This document shows positions 8,030 through 16,799 of a stretch of DNA of 64,000 nucleotides, piece by piece (the first letter of the stretch is position 1; the number at the start of each line of letters is the position of its first letter). The stretch covers positions 496,001-560,000 of the forward strand of contig NZ_CP170197.1 of NCBI RefSeq assembly GCF_047300855.1, written 5' to 3'. The notes below the pieces were generated by a model. The model saw only the letters and a list, made by a program, of their open reading frames with translations, searched no databases and was not told the DNA's origin. This DNA is from Sulfuriferula sp047300855 (GTDB lineage: Bacteria; Pseudomonadota; Gammaproteobacteria; Burkholderiales; Sulfuriferulaceae). Both the position numbers and the translations under genes were made by a program.

Positions 8030-9295
8030 TCAGGCCACCTTTTTCCTGAACAGTTCACGAAATACCGGGTAGATGTCTTCCAGCGAGAGGATGCGTTGCA
8101 TGGCAAAGCGCCGGCTGGCTGCACTGACCTGAGTGTATTCACGCCACAGGCTTTGCGGCTGTTCGGTTTCGATTTCGACGTAAGCGAAATACTGCGTCAG
8201 AGGCAGAATGTCCTGCACCAGCAGTTCCCGGCAGCGCGGCGAATCGTTTTCCCAGTTGTCGCCATCCGACGCCTGCGCAGCATAGATGTTCCAGTTGGCC
8301 GAAGGATAGCGCTCGCGGATGATGTCGCGCATCAGCACCAGCGCACTGGATACTACTGTGCCGCCGGATTCGCGCGAAGAAAAGAAATCCTCCTCATCGA
8401 CCTCTTTGGCCGTCGTGTGGTGACGAATGAACACCAGATCGATGCGCTCGTAGCTTTTGGTGAGAAACAGGTAGAGCAGCATGAAAAAGCGCTTGGCGAT
8501 ATTTTTGCGGTTTTCGTCCATTGAGCCGGATACATCCATCAGACAGAACATTGCGGCCTGGCTGCTCGGTGTGGGCTTGTCCACCCGGTTGGCGTAGCGC
8601 AAGTCCCAGGTATCGATGAAAGGCACGGCGGCAATGCGTGCCTTGAGACTGACTATTTCCTCACGCAGGGCGTCGGCTTCAGGGCTGGCGTCGCGGCCTT
8701 GATCCAGTAGTTGCTGCAACGCTTCTTCGGCTTCACGCAATGCTTCGCGCGGGCTGGATGACATCGCCATACGCCTGCCGATGGCCTGTTTCATGGAGCG
8801 CACCACATGCAGACTGGACGGGTTGCCCTGACTGACGAATCCGGCGCGTGTGCGTTTCACCTCGGGCACGGCGGCGAGCTGTTTCTTTACCATGTCCGGC
8901 AGCGCCAGATCCTGGAAAAAATAGTCCATGAATTCTTCACGCGATAGTTCGAACACGAAATCGTCCATGCCTTCGGCGTCTTCCGAGGCGCTGCCGCCGC
9001 CCCCACCTCCGCCGCCGCTGGGGGGGCGATCTGCCTTGTCGCCGCGTACGAACTCGCGGTTGCCGGGATGGACGATGTTGCGGCGGCCGCCCGGGCCGTG
9101 ATGGAATGCCGGCTCGGACATGCCTTTGGCAGGTATGGAAATCTTCTCACCGCGCGCCAGATCAGCCACTTTGCGGCTGGAAACCGCCTGCTTCACAGCT
9201 TCGCGTATCTGCACCTTGAAACGGCGCAGAAAGCGCTGGCGGTTGACGGCGCTGCGGTTTTTGCCGGACAGGCGGCGATCGACGAGCTGGCTCAT
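8030..9295 (-). CDS. yeaH: YeaH, UPF0229 family vWA-domain protein
   Basis: This 421-residue UPF0229 member has a basic N-terminus ('QLVDRRLSGKNRSAVNRQRF'), a run of eight glycines near residue 95 and a central helical part. A von Willebrand A-like domain follows, with the MIDAS motif 'DVSGSMDEN' near residue 250. It always accompanies the YeaG/PrkA kinase and is thought to work with it, but its biochemical role is unknown. It starts 13 nt after yeaG stops and ends 1 nt before spoVR begins, so the operon is tightly coupled. Confidence 0.95.
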   Translation of the reverse strand: MSQLVDRRLSGKNRSAVNRQRFLRRFKVQIREAVKQAVSSRKVADLARGEKISIPAKGMSEPAFHHGPGGRRNIVHPGNREFVRGDKADRPPSGGGGGGGGSASEDAEGMDDFVFELSREEFMDYFFQDLALPDMVKKQLAAVPEVKRTRAGFVSQGNPSSLHVVRSMKQAIGRRMAMSSSPREALREAEEALQQLLDQGRDASPEADALREEIVSLKARIAAVPFIDTWDLRYANRVDKPTPSSQAAMFCLMDVSGSMDENRKNIAKRFFMLLYLFLTKSYERIDLVFIRHHTTAKEVDEEDFFSSRESGGTVVSSALVLMRDIIRERYPSANWNIYAAQASDGDNWENDSPRCRELLVQDILPLTQYFAYVEIETEQPQSLWREYTQVSAASRRFAMQRILSLEDIYPVFRELFRKKVA

Positions 9296-9308
9296 GGCAA
9301 CAATTCCA

Positions 9309-11228
9309 TCATGAGGTTTTACGGGCGCGCAGATACCATTCGGCCAGCAAGCGCACCTGCTTGTCGGTGTAGCCTTTGGACACCATGCGCTGGACGAAGT
9401 CGTGATGCTTTTTCTGCTCTTCGCTGGATGCCTTGGCGTTGAAGGAAATCACCGGCAGCAGGTCCTCAGTGCTGGAGAACATGCGTTTTTCAATCACCAC
9501 GCGCAGCTTTTCATAGCTGGTCCAAGCCGGGTTCTTGCCGTGATTCTGGGCGCGCGCGCGCAGTACGAAGTTGACCACCTCATGGCGGAAGTCCTTGGGA
9601 TTGGCGATGCTGGCAGCCTTCTCGATTTTTTCCAGCTCGGCATTGAGCTGGCCGCGGTCAAGGCTCTCGCCGGTGTCCGGGTCGCGGTATTCCTGATCCT
9701 GGATCCACATGTCAGCGTAGGTCACGTAACGGTCGAAGATGTTCTGACCATACTCCGAATACGACTCGAGATAGGCGGTCTGCAATTCCTTCTCGATGTA
9801 CTCGGCGTAATGCGGCGACAAAAATTCTTTCAGGTAGGCGACGTAACGCTGTTCCACTTCGGGTGCGAATTGCTCCTGCTCGATCTGCTGTTCCAGTATG
9901 TAGAGCAGATGCACCGGGTTGGCGGCCACCTCGGTGTGGTCGAAGTTGAACACGCGCGACAGAATCTTGAACGCAAAGCGCGTGGAAATCCCCGTCATGC
10001 CTTCGTCCACCCCGGCAAAATCGCGGTATTCCTGATAGCTCTTGGCCTTGGGGTCGGTATCCTTGAGATTGTCGCCATCATAGACGCGCATCTTGGAATA
10101 GATGCTGGAGTTTTCCGGCTCTTTCAGCCGCGTGAGCACGGAAAATCGCGCCAGCATTTCCAGCGTGCCGGGGGCGCACGGCGCTTCCGACAGCGAGCTG
10201 TGCTGCATCAGCTTCTCGTAAATTTTCACTTCCTCGGACACGCGCAGGCAATACGGCACCTTGACGATATAGATACGGTCGAGAAACGCTTCGTTGTTCT
10301 TGTTGTTGCGGAACGTCGTCCATTCCGATTCGTTGCTGTGCGCCAGTATCACGCCGTCGAACGGAATCGCGCCGAAGCCCTCGGTGCCCTTGTAGTTGCC
10401 TTCCTGCGTGGCGGTCAGCAGCGGGTGCAGCACCTTGATCGGCGCCTTGAACATCTCGACGAATTCCATCAGCCCCTGGTTGGACAGGCACAATCCGCCG
10501 GAAAAGCTGTAGGCATCGACGTCATCCTGCGAATATTTTTCCAGCTTGCGGATATCGACCTTACCCACCAGCGAGGAGATATCCTGGTTGTTTTCGTCGC
10601 CCGGCTCGGTCTTGGAAATCCCCATCTGCCCCAGTACCGAAGGCCAGCGCTTGACCACGCGGAATTTTGTGATGTCGCCGTTGTACTCGTGCAGGCGCTT
10701 GACCGCCCACGGCGACAGCACCTTGCCCAGATAGCGACGCGCAATACCGTATTCCTGCTCCAGAATTTCGCCGTCCTCGTCCGCAGCAAACAGCGACAGC
10801 GGCGAATCGTTCACCGGCGAACCCTTGATGGCGTAGAACGGCGCTTTTTCCATCAGGTGTTTGAGCTTTTCCGCCAGTGACGATTTACCCCCGCCCACCG
10901 GTCCCAGCAGATACAGAATCTGCTTGCGTTCTTCCAGACCCTGCGCAGCGTGGCGGAAATAGGACACGATCTGCTCTATTGTCTCCTCCATGCCATAAAA
11001 ATCCTTGAACGCCGGATAGACCTTGATGACCTTGTTGGAAAAAATGCGTGACAAACGTGGGTTCTGGCGGGTATCGAGCAGTTCCGCCTCGCCGATGGCC
11101 GCCAGCATGCGCTCGGCGGCGCTGGCATAGGCAGACGGATCCTGTTTGCAGATGTCGAGGAATTCCTCCAGCGAATATTCCTCTTCCTCGCGGCGGTAGC
11201 GTTCGATGTACTGATTGAATAGACCCAT
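9309..11228 (-). CDS. yeaG: YeaG/PrkA family protein kinase
   Basis: This 639-residue protein has an AAA-type N-terminal domain with Walker A 'GPVGGGKSS' near residue 110 and a PrkA kinase C-terminal domain. 'ILAHSNESEWTTF' and 'FLDRIYIVKVPYCLRVSEE' are strong family blocks. In E. coli YeaG supports survival under prolonged nitrogen starvation, and yeaGH belongs to the NtrC/sigma-54 regulon. Here a sigma-54 consensus lies about 45 nt upstream and AGGAG precedes the ATG. It is the first gene of the yeaG-yeaH-spoVR operon. Confidence 0.96.
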   Translation of the reverse strand: MGLFNQYIERYRREEEEYSLEEFLDICKQDPSAYASAAERMLAAIGEAELLDTRQNPRLSRIFSNKVIKVYPAFKDFYGMEETIEQIVSYFRHAAQGLEERKQILYLLGPVGGGKSSLAEKLKHLMEKAPFYAIKGSPVNDSPLSLFAADEDGEILEQEYGIARRYLGKVLSPWAVKRLHEYNGDITKFRVVKRWPSVLGQMGISKTEPGDENNQDISSLVGKVDIRKLEKYSQDDVDAYSFSGGLCLSNQGLMEFVEMFKAPIKVLHPLLTATQEGNYKGTEGFGAIPFDGVILAHSNESEWTTFRNNKNNEAFLDRIYIVKVPYCLRVSEEVKIYEKLMQHSSLSEAPCAPGTLEMLARFSVLTRLKEPENSSIYSKMRVYDGDNLKDTDPKAKSYQEYRDFAGVDEGMTGISTRFAFKILSRVFNFDHTEVAANPVHLLYILEQQIEQEQFAPEVEQRYVAYLKEFLSPHYAEYIEKELQTAYLESYSEYGQNIFDRYVTYADMWIQDQEYRDPDTGESLDRGQLNAELEKIEKAASIANPKDFRHEVVNFVLRARAQNHGKNPAWTSYEKLRVVIEKRMFSSTEDLLPVISFNAKASSEEQKKHHDFVQRMVSKGYTDKQVRLLAEWYLRARKTS

Positions 11229-11273
11229 AACGAACTCCTAATTGATGAACAATCGGGTGCTGTGCTGACTCCA

Positions 11274-11288
11274 GCAAGGTGCATGCCA
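11274..11288 (-). promoter_or_regulatory. candidate sigma-54 promoter of yeaG-yeaH-spoVR
   Basis: The minus strand reads TGGCATGCACCTTGC, that is TGGCA(C/T)-N5-TTGC. The invariant GG and GC are exactly 10 nt apart. Predicted transcription start is near 11262, giving a leader of about 35 nt with AGGAG before the yeaG ATG. This agrees with known sigma-54 control of yeaGH in E. coli. An upstream NtrC-type enhancer was not identified. Confidence 0.7.
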
Positions 11289-11756
11289 AATAAGTAACGT
11301 CCGATATTGGACTGTATTGAGGGCAATTGGTGCCATTGCATGACACTTGCATGAACCCAGTATAGACATTGCGCACTGGCAAGGTGCGCGGCAGAGGGAA
11401 GAGGCAAAACGTGATTCAAGCGGGTGCATGCGCGGTGATCGTGCTGCAATCCAGTGCGGACCCTACTCGGCAAGCTCGCCAATCACGCCGATTTTTCGGC
11501 AGAGCGCTGACTGCTGCTGCGCGCCGCAATGCGTCAAGATATGCCTGAATTGGGTTGGACAATAAACCCCGCTGAGCGGGATTTATTTGGTTATCCGGAA
11601 TTTATTATGGAGCGTAGTCGGAATGTTGGTCCGATATCGGTCAAAAGTTTCCATTCTCCTGTCAGGGGTCGCCCCAGAATTCGGGAAATTGAGCACGATA
11701 AGGTTTTTCGACACCCAGCGTTTCCGTCTTCTACCTTAAAACCGGGGTCCACTACA
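11289..11756. other. non-coding region between yeaG promoter and the cis-prenyltransferase gene
   Basis: No convincing gene is present on either strand: short frames lack ribosome sites and family features. It holds the yeaG upstream region (enhancer sites would be expected here) and the hairpin at 11561-11587. Confidence 0.6.
11561..11587. terminator. hairpin, possible terminator of the cis-prenyltransferase gene
   Basis: AATAAA-CCCCGC, a TGA loop and GCGGG-ATTTATT form a GC stem with A/T-rich flanks on both sides. It lies about 170 bp beyond the stop of the leftward gene at 11757. It is a weak call because the T tract is interrupted and the distance is long. Confidence 0.4.
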
Positions 11757-12371
11757 TTACCCGCCGAGGGTCTGGTCCTGGTTTTTAAACCAGGCGAGTG
11801 CGTGCTCAAAATGCTGCGGATCAAAATCTGGCCAATATTCATCAATCACATAAAAATCAGCATAAACCGATTGCACCGGAAGAAAGCCGCTCAATCGGCG
11901 TCCTCCTCCCCAGCGTACAATCAAATCCAGGCGTGAAACCTCATCTGAACGCAGACCGCCGTTTTTAAGACCGGCCAGATCCCATTCCCAGCCATAGTTG
12001 ATGAGTAGATTCACCTTCATTCCGACCCCCCGGCGCTGCCGGAATTCTTTTAACACCTCGGGGAATTGTGTCGAAGTCTCATCGCCGACCACAATCAGAG
12101 CCGCTCCACGGCGTGCAATCTCAAAAGCGAATGCAACGCAGGCGTCGCTGAATGCCTGTTTCTGAATGGAAGGCCGCTTGGTGTTGTCCCGGGTAAAGCC
12201 GTAGATGGAAATTTCATCGACCCCACATTCTTTACATTGCTCGTACAATACCAACCCTGGGTCGATACCATTGGCATATCCGGCTTCTTTGGGCAGACCA
12301 TGATCCATGGCCCAACGGCGATTTCCATCGGGAATGAAACCGACGTGACGCGGGATATTATTTTTCGCCAT
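11757..12371 (-). CDS. short, divergent cis-prenyltransferase (UppS-like)
   Basis: This 204-residue protein has clear UppS landmarks. 'IPDGNRRWA' carries the catalytic Asp at residue 15, 'ISIYGFTRDNTKRP' corresponds to the LY-x-FS-x-EN-x-RP block, and 'VRWGGGRRLSGFL' with 'YADFYVIDEYWPDF' follow near the C-terminus. It is about 45-50 residues shorter than E. coli UppS, and the usual GHxxG block reads 'GYANG'. It is away from the normal frr-cdsA context and is probably a second prenyl synthase rather than the housekeeping enzyme. Product chain length cannot be told. The ATG has no strong ribosome site. Confidence 0.8.
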   Translation of the reverse strand: MAKNNIPRHVGFIPDGNRRWAMDHGLPKEAGYANGIDPGLVLYEQCKECGVDEISIYGFTRDNTKRPSIQKQAFSDACVAFAFEIARRGAALIVVGDETSTQFPEVLKEFRQRRGVGMKVNLLINYGWEWDLAGLKNGGLRSDEVSRLDLIVRWGGGRRLSGFLPVQSVYADFYVIDEYWPDFDPQHFEHALAWFKNQDQTLGG

Positions 12372-12631
12372 GGCAAACCTTATTCCAACCTAAAAACGAT
12401 AAAACCCCTGCTCACTTTTTATTTACTCATTGGGCGAGCAAGCTGGCTGGAGGGTATTTGATTCACCAGAGCGCGCGCTCATACAGGGGGCGCGCATTTT
12501 CTTTTTTACGCGGCAGTTACAATTGTTCCACGAGAATTGACCCGCCCCAATGCCGCGCTGAACGACGCCACGGCTGGGGTTGCCAACCATCACCAGGGGG
12601 GCAATGTTGTGGAGCCGGCCAGACCAGATGT

Positions 12632-13048
12632 TTACGCTAGAGGATCGTAATACGGTTTGGTGCCATAGTAAGAATGGAGTCCAGCCACCCAGGTTGGATC
12701 TGCCATACTGGGCCAGCTGTCCTTGTCGAAGCCGGGCGCATCGTTCAAGCGATCCTTTTCCATACTCAAAATAAAACGATTATTCGCGGTATCGAGCGTC
12801 AAGGCGTTCCAGGGTACCGCGAATAATTTTTCGCCCATACCGAGAAATCCGCCAAACGACAATACAGCATATGCAACTTTGCCGCTGCGCATATCCAGCA
12901 TTATTTCCTTGGTGTCGCCGAGGTCTTCCTCCTTGTGATTGTAGACATCGTTGCCCATCAATGTATCGGCACCCATTAACGAGGGGCCGGGGCCTTTTTC
13001 ATCTTGGGATTTATACATGCCTAAGGTATCGCGATCCAAGTAGCTCAT
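12632..13048 (-). CDS. PRC-barrel domain protein
   Basis: This protein has 138 residues. 'LMGADTLMGNDVYNHKEEDLGDTKEIMLD' followed by 'GKVAYAVLSFGGFLGMGEKLFAVPWNAL' is the PRC-barrel signature, and it covers most of the protein. A short tail has 'DSWPSMADPTWVAGLHSYYG'. Stand-alone PRC-barrel proteins of this type are often stress related but have no known reaction. The ATG at 13048 has AAAGGAG nine nt upstream and is preferred over the longer frame to 13117. It has no close operon partner. Confidence 0.88.
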   Translation of the reverse strand: MSYLDRDTLGMYKSQDEKGPGPSLMGADTLMGNDVYNHKEEDLGDTKEIMLDMRSGKVAYAVLSFGGFLGMGEKLFAVPWNALTLDTANNRFILSMEKDRLNDAPGFDKDSWPSMADPTWVAGLHSYYGTKPYYDPLA

Positions 13049-13483
13049 GACTATTTTCTCCTTTAAAGACTTAAGCATAAATTTGAAAACGCGCACGGTC
13101 CGTTCGTTACCGAACACGCCAGATGAAATACTTTCAGCTTGACGGCGGAAATCGTAAACAGGAGCAAAACAGGTACGGAATATTGAGTCAGTTCATGCTG
13201 GCAACCTATTCAGGATTCGTTGCTGGGTGAGACGGAGAATTGCTTGATGGAAGCGGGGTGAGCGACGAGTAAATATTTTTTTGGGGTTAGGCAGATCCCG
13301 GCAAAACGTCGACTTCGATTCAAGGCTTCTTGCTGAGCCGCTGCATGCCCACGAACGATGCCACCCAGCCTCAATCTGGATAGCCGAGAATCAAACCGGA
13401 AGTCGTTGCCGAGGGCTCGAGACGGGTCATTAGCAGCCCTAAGCCCGGCGCTTCTCACACTAAATTCCGAAAACCTTTTTACC
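13049..13483. other. non-coding gap between the PRC-barrel and FolE-like genes
   Basis: These 435 bp contain no frame with a ribosome site or recognisable family. The part next to 13048 must hold the promoter of the PRC-barrel gene. I see no clear terminator for the leftward folE-like gene. Confidence 0.5.
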
Positions 13484-14113
13484 CTACAACGCCCGCAAAA
13501 ACTCATTCCGCGTCTGGTCGCTGCTATGAAAACGCCCGGTAAACGCCTGTGTCACAACGCGCTCGTCGCCGCGCCGGTCTTCTCCGAGCAACAGGCACAG
13601 TTGTTCGGCTTCGATGATGCACGCGGCCCCCAGCGCTTTGCCGTGGGTCATCAGCGCCTCGGCGATGTCGCGCGTCATCCATTCCTGGTAGGTGAAGCGG
13701 TGGCCGATGGCGTCGACCAGGCGGGCGATGCGGCCGAAGCCATGCAGGCGTCCGCCGGGGATATAGGCCACGTGGGCGACGCCGCGGAACGGCACGAGGT
13801 GGTGCGGGCAGACGCCGTGGATGGCGATGCCGCGCACCACCACCATGTCCTGGCGGCTGTCTTCGAAGCCTTCGCCCAGCGCTTCGGCGGGGTCAATGGC
13901 ATAGCCGCCGAGCAGGCGTTTTTGCCATAGCTCGCGTACGCGTTGTGCGGTTTTTCCGGTGTGGGTGCTGTTCGGGTTGACCCCGCACGCGCGCAGCAAA
14001 TCGGTGACGGCCTGCTCGAACGCAGCCGGGTCGAATTCGCCCTGACGCGGAATGCCGATGCTGCCTGGAATGGGGTGCCCGGCGGGATCGTGATCGCAAC
14101 GGTGGTTGTCCAT
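13484..14113 (-). CDS. divergent GTP cyclohydrolase I (FolE-like)
   Basis: This 209-residue protein has the T-fold signature 'HGVCPHHLVPFRGVAHVAYIP'. The zinc ligands are conserved: C102, H105 and C173. Several usual FolE residues differ. 'CEHH' is 'CPHH', 'GLSK' is 'GFGR', 'QVQERLT' is 'TYQEWMT', and the catalytic His of 'HxC' (E. coli His179) is Gln171. The C-terminus 'SSDQTRNEFLRAL' matches FolE. It may be a FolE paralogue with altered activity. ATG 14113 has AAGGA seven nt upstream; the longer GTG start at 14134 lacks a ribosome site. Confidence 0.8.
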   Translation of the reverse strand: MDNHRCDHDPAGHPIPGSIGIPRQGEFDPAAFEQAVTDLLRACGVNPNSTHTGKTAQRVRELWQKRLLGGYAIDPAEALGEGFEDSRQDMVVVRGIAIHGVCPHHLVPFRGVAHVAYIPGGRLHGFGRIARLVDAIGHRFTYQEWMTRDIAEALMTHGKALGAACIIEAEQLCLLLGEDRRGDERVVTQAFTGRFHSSDQTRNEFLRAL

Positions 14114-14200
14114 GTCTTTGTCCTTGTTAGCCACTTGAGAAGCAAAGTCTATGGCAGTGTCTCGCGGTTTGCTGTTTCACAGCGACGCATGGCGATGAGC

Positions 14201-14668
14201 TTAAATCCAGCGCCGCACTCGGGCGCAGTAATCATTATAGGATGCGCCAAATTTGGCATGCAGGTGAACCTCTTCGTGGGCAATCACGCCATAGCGCATG
14301 ATGACCCATACCAGCGGCGCGAATACCAGCGGCCAAAAACTGCCGATGAGCAGCATCACGCCCAGGTAAATCACCACGTCGGCCAGATAAATCGGGTTGC
14401 GCGAGAATGCGAAAGGGCCGCTGGTCACCAGCTCGGATGCGCCCTTGTAGGGGTTTACCGTGGTGCGATGACGCCAGATGGTGAACACCGCCCACAGCAT
14501 CAGTGCGCCGCCTAGTCCTACACCGGCCCAGCCCAGTATATGCAACAGCGGGGTAACGCCAAAACCCAGCGGGAAGCGATGTTCCAGCCACCATGACGCG
14601 ATCAGCCCCACTGCATAAACCAGCGGCGGAGGGGCCAGAGTGCGCGGACGCTGGATGGGATCAATCAT
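14201..14668 (-). CDS. isoprenylcysteine carboxyl methyltransferase-family membrane protein
   Basis: This protein has 155 residues and about four hydrophobic segments. It carries the C-terminal signature 'GPFAFSRNPIYLADVVIYLG', then a long hydrophobic helix, 'AHEEVHLHAKFGASYNDYCARVRRW'. These blocks (R-NP-Y and E-x-L-x-FG-x-Y-x-Y) define the ICMT/PEMT-like SAM-dependent methyltransferases. Bacterial members are mostly uncharacterised and may methylate lipids or small molecules. It lies 87 bp downstream of nothing obviously related; the FolE-like gene follows on the same strand. Confidence 0.87.
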   Translation of the reverse strand: MIDPIQRPRTLAPPPLVYAVGLIASWWLEHRFPLGFGVTPLLHILGWAGVGLGGALMLWAVFTIWRHRTTVNPYKGASELVTSGPFAFSRNPIYLADVVIYLGVMLLIGSFWPLVFAPLVWVIMRYGVIAHEEVHLHAKFGASYNDYCARVRRWI

Positions 14669-14865
14669 GGTGTCAGGCTTTCAGCATATTGATGTGGGAA
14701 ATCAGCTGGCGCTACATTGACGCAGTGTGGCGGCAGACTTGATGGTTTTTGGGCTACGCTCGTGCAGCCTTCATACCAGCAGTCATGAGCGGTGCGGCGG
14801 CATTACAGACCGTGCCGGCGCAGATTTCGCCGCTATTTGGCGCACGTTACTGCGCATTGGATGCA

Positions 14866-15498
14866 TCATATCGGCCGATATGTATCTGTCAAGGCGCGCA
14901 ACTGGTGGTCATGCAGGCGCGCGAAACCCAGCTGCCCGAGGATGCTGCCCAGCAATGCGAAGGCCATATCTTTTTGCGTATCCCAAATATCGCCCTGGGT
15001 GGCGAGAAAAGCCACCGCATCGCTGCCGCTGGCTTCGGCCACGCCCCATTCGATCAGCTCATAGGTCGCGCTGATGGCGAGGCACACGCACACCACCAGA
15101 AAAAACAGCATCTTGCCGCGTTGCAACGGCGTGCAGCGCAGCAGGATTTCCCGCGTCACCAGCGCCGGTACCAGGCCCTGCGCAAAATGTCCGACGCGGT
15201 CATAGTGATTGCGCGCGAGGTCAAAGGTGTCGCGCAGCCAGTTGAACAGCGGCACCTCCGCGTAGGTGTAATGCCCGCCCACCATCAGAATTGCGCCATG
15301 CAACGCAATCAGCATATAGACCAGTGGCGTGAGCGGAAAAGCCTTGCGCGTGGCTATCAGCAGCGGCAGTGCGATCAGTACCGGCATGACTTCCAGCAAC
15401 CAGGTGAAATAATCGTGCGGCTGAATCCCCGACCATGCCAGTACGCCCAGCGTGGCGAACAGCAGTCCGGTCTGCAGCGGTGTCACGGTAGTATTCAT
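14866..15498 (-). CDS. YjdF-like (DUF2238) inner membrane protein
   Basis: This 210-residue protein has about six transmembrane segments. The family motifs are 'GGHYTYAEVPLFNW', 'NHYDRVGHFAQGLVPALVTREIL', 'ATYELIEWGVAEASG' and 'FLATQGDIWDTQKDM'. The conserved acidic and histidine residues inside membrane helices define DUF2238/YjdF, for which no function is known. The ATG overlaps the hemW stop as ATGA, so the two genes are translationally coupled. The biological reason for the pairing is unclear. Confidence 0.9.
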   Translation of the reverse strand: MNTTVTPLQTGLLFATLGVLAWSGIQPHDYFTWLLEVMPVLIALPLLIATRKAFPLTPLVYMLIALHGAILMVGGHYTYAEVPLFNWLRDTFDLARNHYDRVGHFAQGLVPALVTREILLRCTPLQRGKMLFFLVVCVCLAISATYELIEWGVAEASGSDAVAFLATQGDIWDTQKDMAFALLGSILGQLGFARLHDHQLRALTDTYRPI

Positions 15499-16661
15499 GG
15501 CAGGAACAAGCCCAGCAGGTCGTTGAGAAAGCGCCGTCCGGTCTGGGATGGCGCGATGCGCACATGGTCGCGCACAATCAATCCGCGCCGCTCAGCCTCG
15601 TCCAGCGCGGTTTGTGCAGCGGTAATCGGCAGTCCGGTGCGCTCGGTGAACAGTGCCGTGTCAAAGCCATCGGTGAGGCGCAGCGCATTCATCATGAATT
15701 CAAACGGCAGATCGGCACGCGCGACGGCTTGTTCGCTCTGTATCGGATTGCCTGTTAGTGCATGCTCCATATATTCGCGCGGATGTTTGTGGCGCATTTG
15801 ACGAATGATGCGGTCATGGAACGACAGTTTGCCGTGCGCTCCGGCGCCAATGCCGAGATAGTCGCCAAACCGCCAGTAGTTCAGGTTGTGGCGGCACTGG
15901 TGCTGCGGTCGGGCGAAGGCAGAGGTTTCGTAGTGCAGATAGCCGGCACTCACCAGGGTGGCTTCCACCATCATCTGCATGTCGGCGGATAAATCATCGT
16001 CCGGCAGCGAGGGTGGCGCAGCATGAAACGGCGTGTTCGGCTCCAGCGTGAGGTGGTAGCACGACAGGTGCGGCGGCGCATAGCCCAGTGCCGTTTCCAC
16101 ATCGCGCTGGGCCTGTTGCAGGGTTTGACCGGGCAGCGCGTACATCAGGTCGAGGTTGAAATTCTCGAACGTGGAGGCGGCAATCTCCACCGCGCGATGC
16201 GCTTCCCGGTCGTCATGGATGCGCCCCAGCGCGCGCAAGTGGCCGGGGTCGAAACTCTGCACGCCGAGTGACAGCCGGTTCACTCCCGCTGCCTTGAAAC
16301 CCGCGAATTTCCCCGCCTCCACCGTACCGGGGTTGGCTTCCAGAGTGATCTCGGCAAAGTGATCGAGCCGGGTCAGCGTGCGTACCATGCTGAGAATGGT
16401 GTCGATCGCCTCGGCTGAAAACAGGCTGGGCGTGCCGCCACCGAAAAAGATGGAATGGATGCCGCGCCCCCAGATCAGCGGCAGTGCCGATTCCAGGTCG
16501 CGCGTGAGCGCTTCGATATAACGCGTCTCCGGCAACGCATCGCGCGCCGTATGCGAATTGAAGTCGCAATAAGGGCATTTTTTGATGCACCAGGGAATAT
16601 GGATATACAGCGCCAGCGGCGGTAATGCGGTGAGGCGGAATTCTAACGGGAGGACATTCAT
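15495..16661 (-). CDS. hemW: HemW, radical SAM haem chaperone
   Basis: This 388-residue protein carries the radical-SAM cysteines C25, C29 and C32 in 'CIKKCPYC', preceded by 'LYIHIPWC'. 'FFGGGTPSLFS', 'EANPGT' and 'NRLSLGVQSF' follow. It is related to HemN, but the 'C-x3-C-x2-C' with no fourth cysteine and the length fit HemW, which binds haem and delivers it to respiratory enzymes. The ATG at 16661 gives the usual N-terminus; an in-frame ATG at 16697 is possible, and neither has a strong ribosome site. In many genomes it neighbours rdgB, which here lies 1.4 kb away. Confidence 0.93.
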   Translation of the reverse strand: MNVLPLEFRLTALPPLALYIHIPWCIKKCPYCDFNSHTARDALPETRYIEALTRDLESALPLIWGRGIHSIFFGGGTPSLFSAEAIDTILSMVRTLTRLDHFAEITLEANPGTVEAGKFAGFKAAGVNRLSLGVQSFDPGHLRALGRIHDDREAHRAVEIAASTFENFNLDLMYALPGQTLQQAQRDVETALGYAPPHLSCYHLTLEPNTPFHAAPPSLPDDDLSADMQMMVEATLVSAGYLHYETSAFARPQHQCRHNLNYWRFGDYLGIGAGAHGKLSFHDRIIRQMRHKHPREYMEHALTGNPIQSEQAVARADLPFEFMMNALRLTDGFDTALFTERTGLPITAAQTALDEAERRGLIVRDHVRIAPSQTGRRFLNDLLGLFLP

Positions 16662-16799
16662 GGACGGGATTGTACCGCCGATGCGCAACGAGGCCATGAG
16701 TGTTGGGCATAAACGATGCGCATTAATCGCGGAATCAATGCGTTGCAGTATTTATTCCCGGTTTGTTAAAGTCAGTCAAAGTTTTGCCGATAACCGATT

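Noticed and set aside
9402..10880. 492-codon antisense open frame opposite yeaG
   Set aside because: yeaG is intact on the other strand with all family motifs. The antisense frame is a codon-bias artefact.
12372..12440. 'CAACCTAAAAACGAT' near 12380, similar to the end of the 6309-6516 element
   Set aside because: Only about 15 bp agree and no opposite arm or core was found, so it is likely chance.
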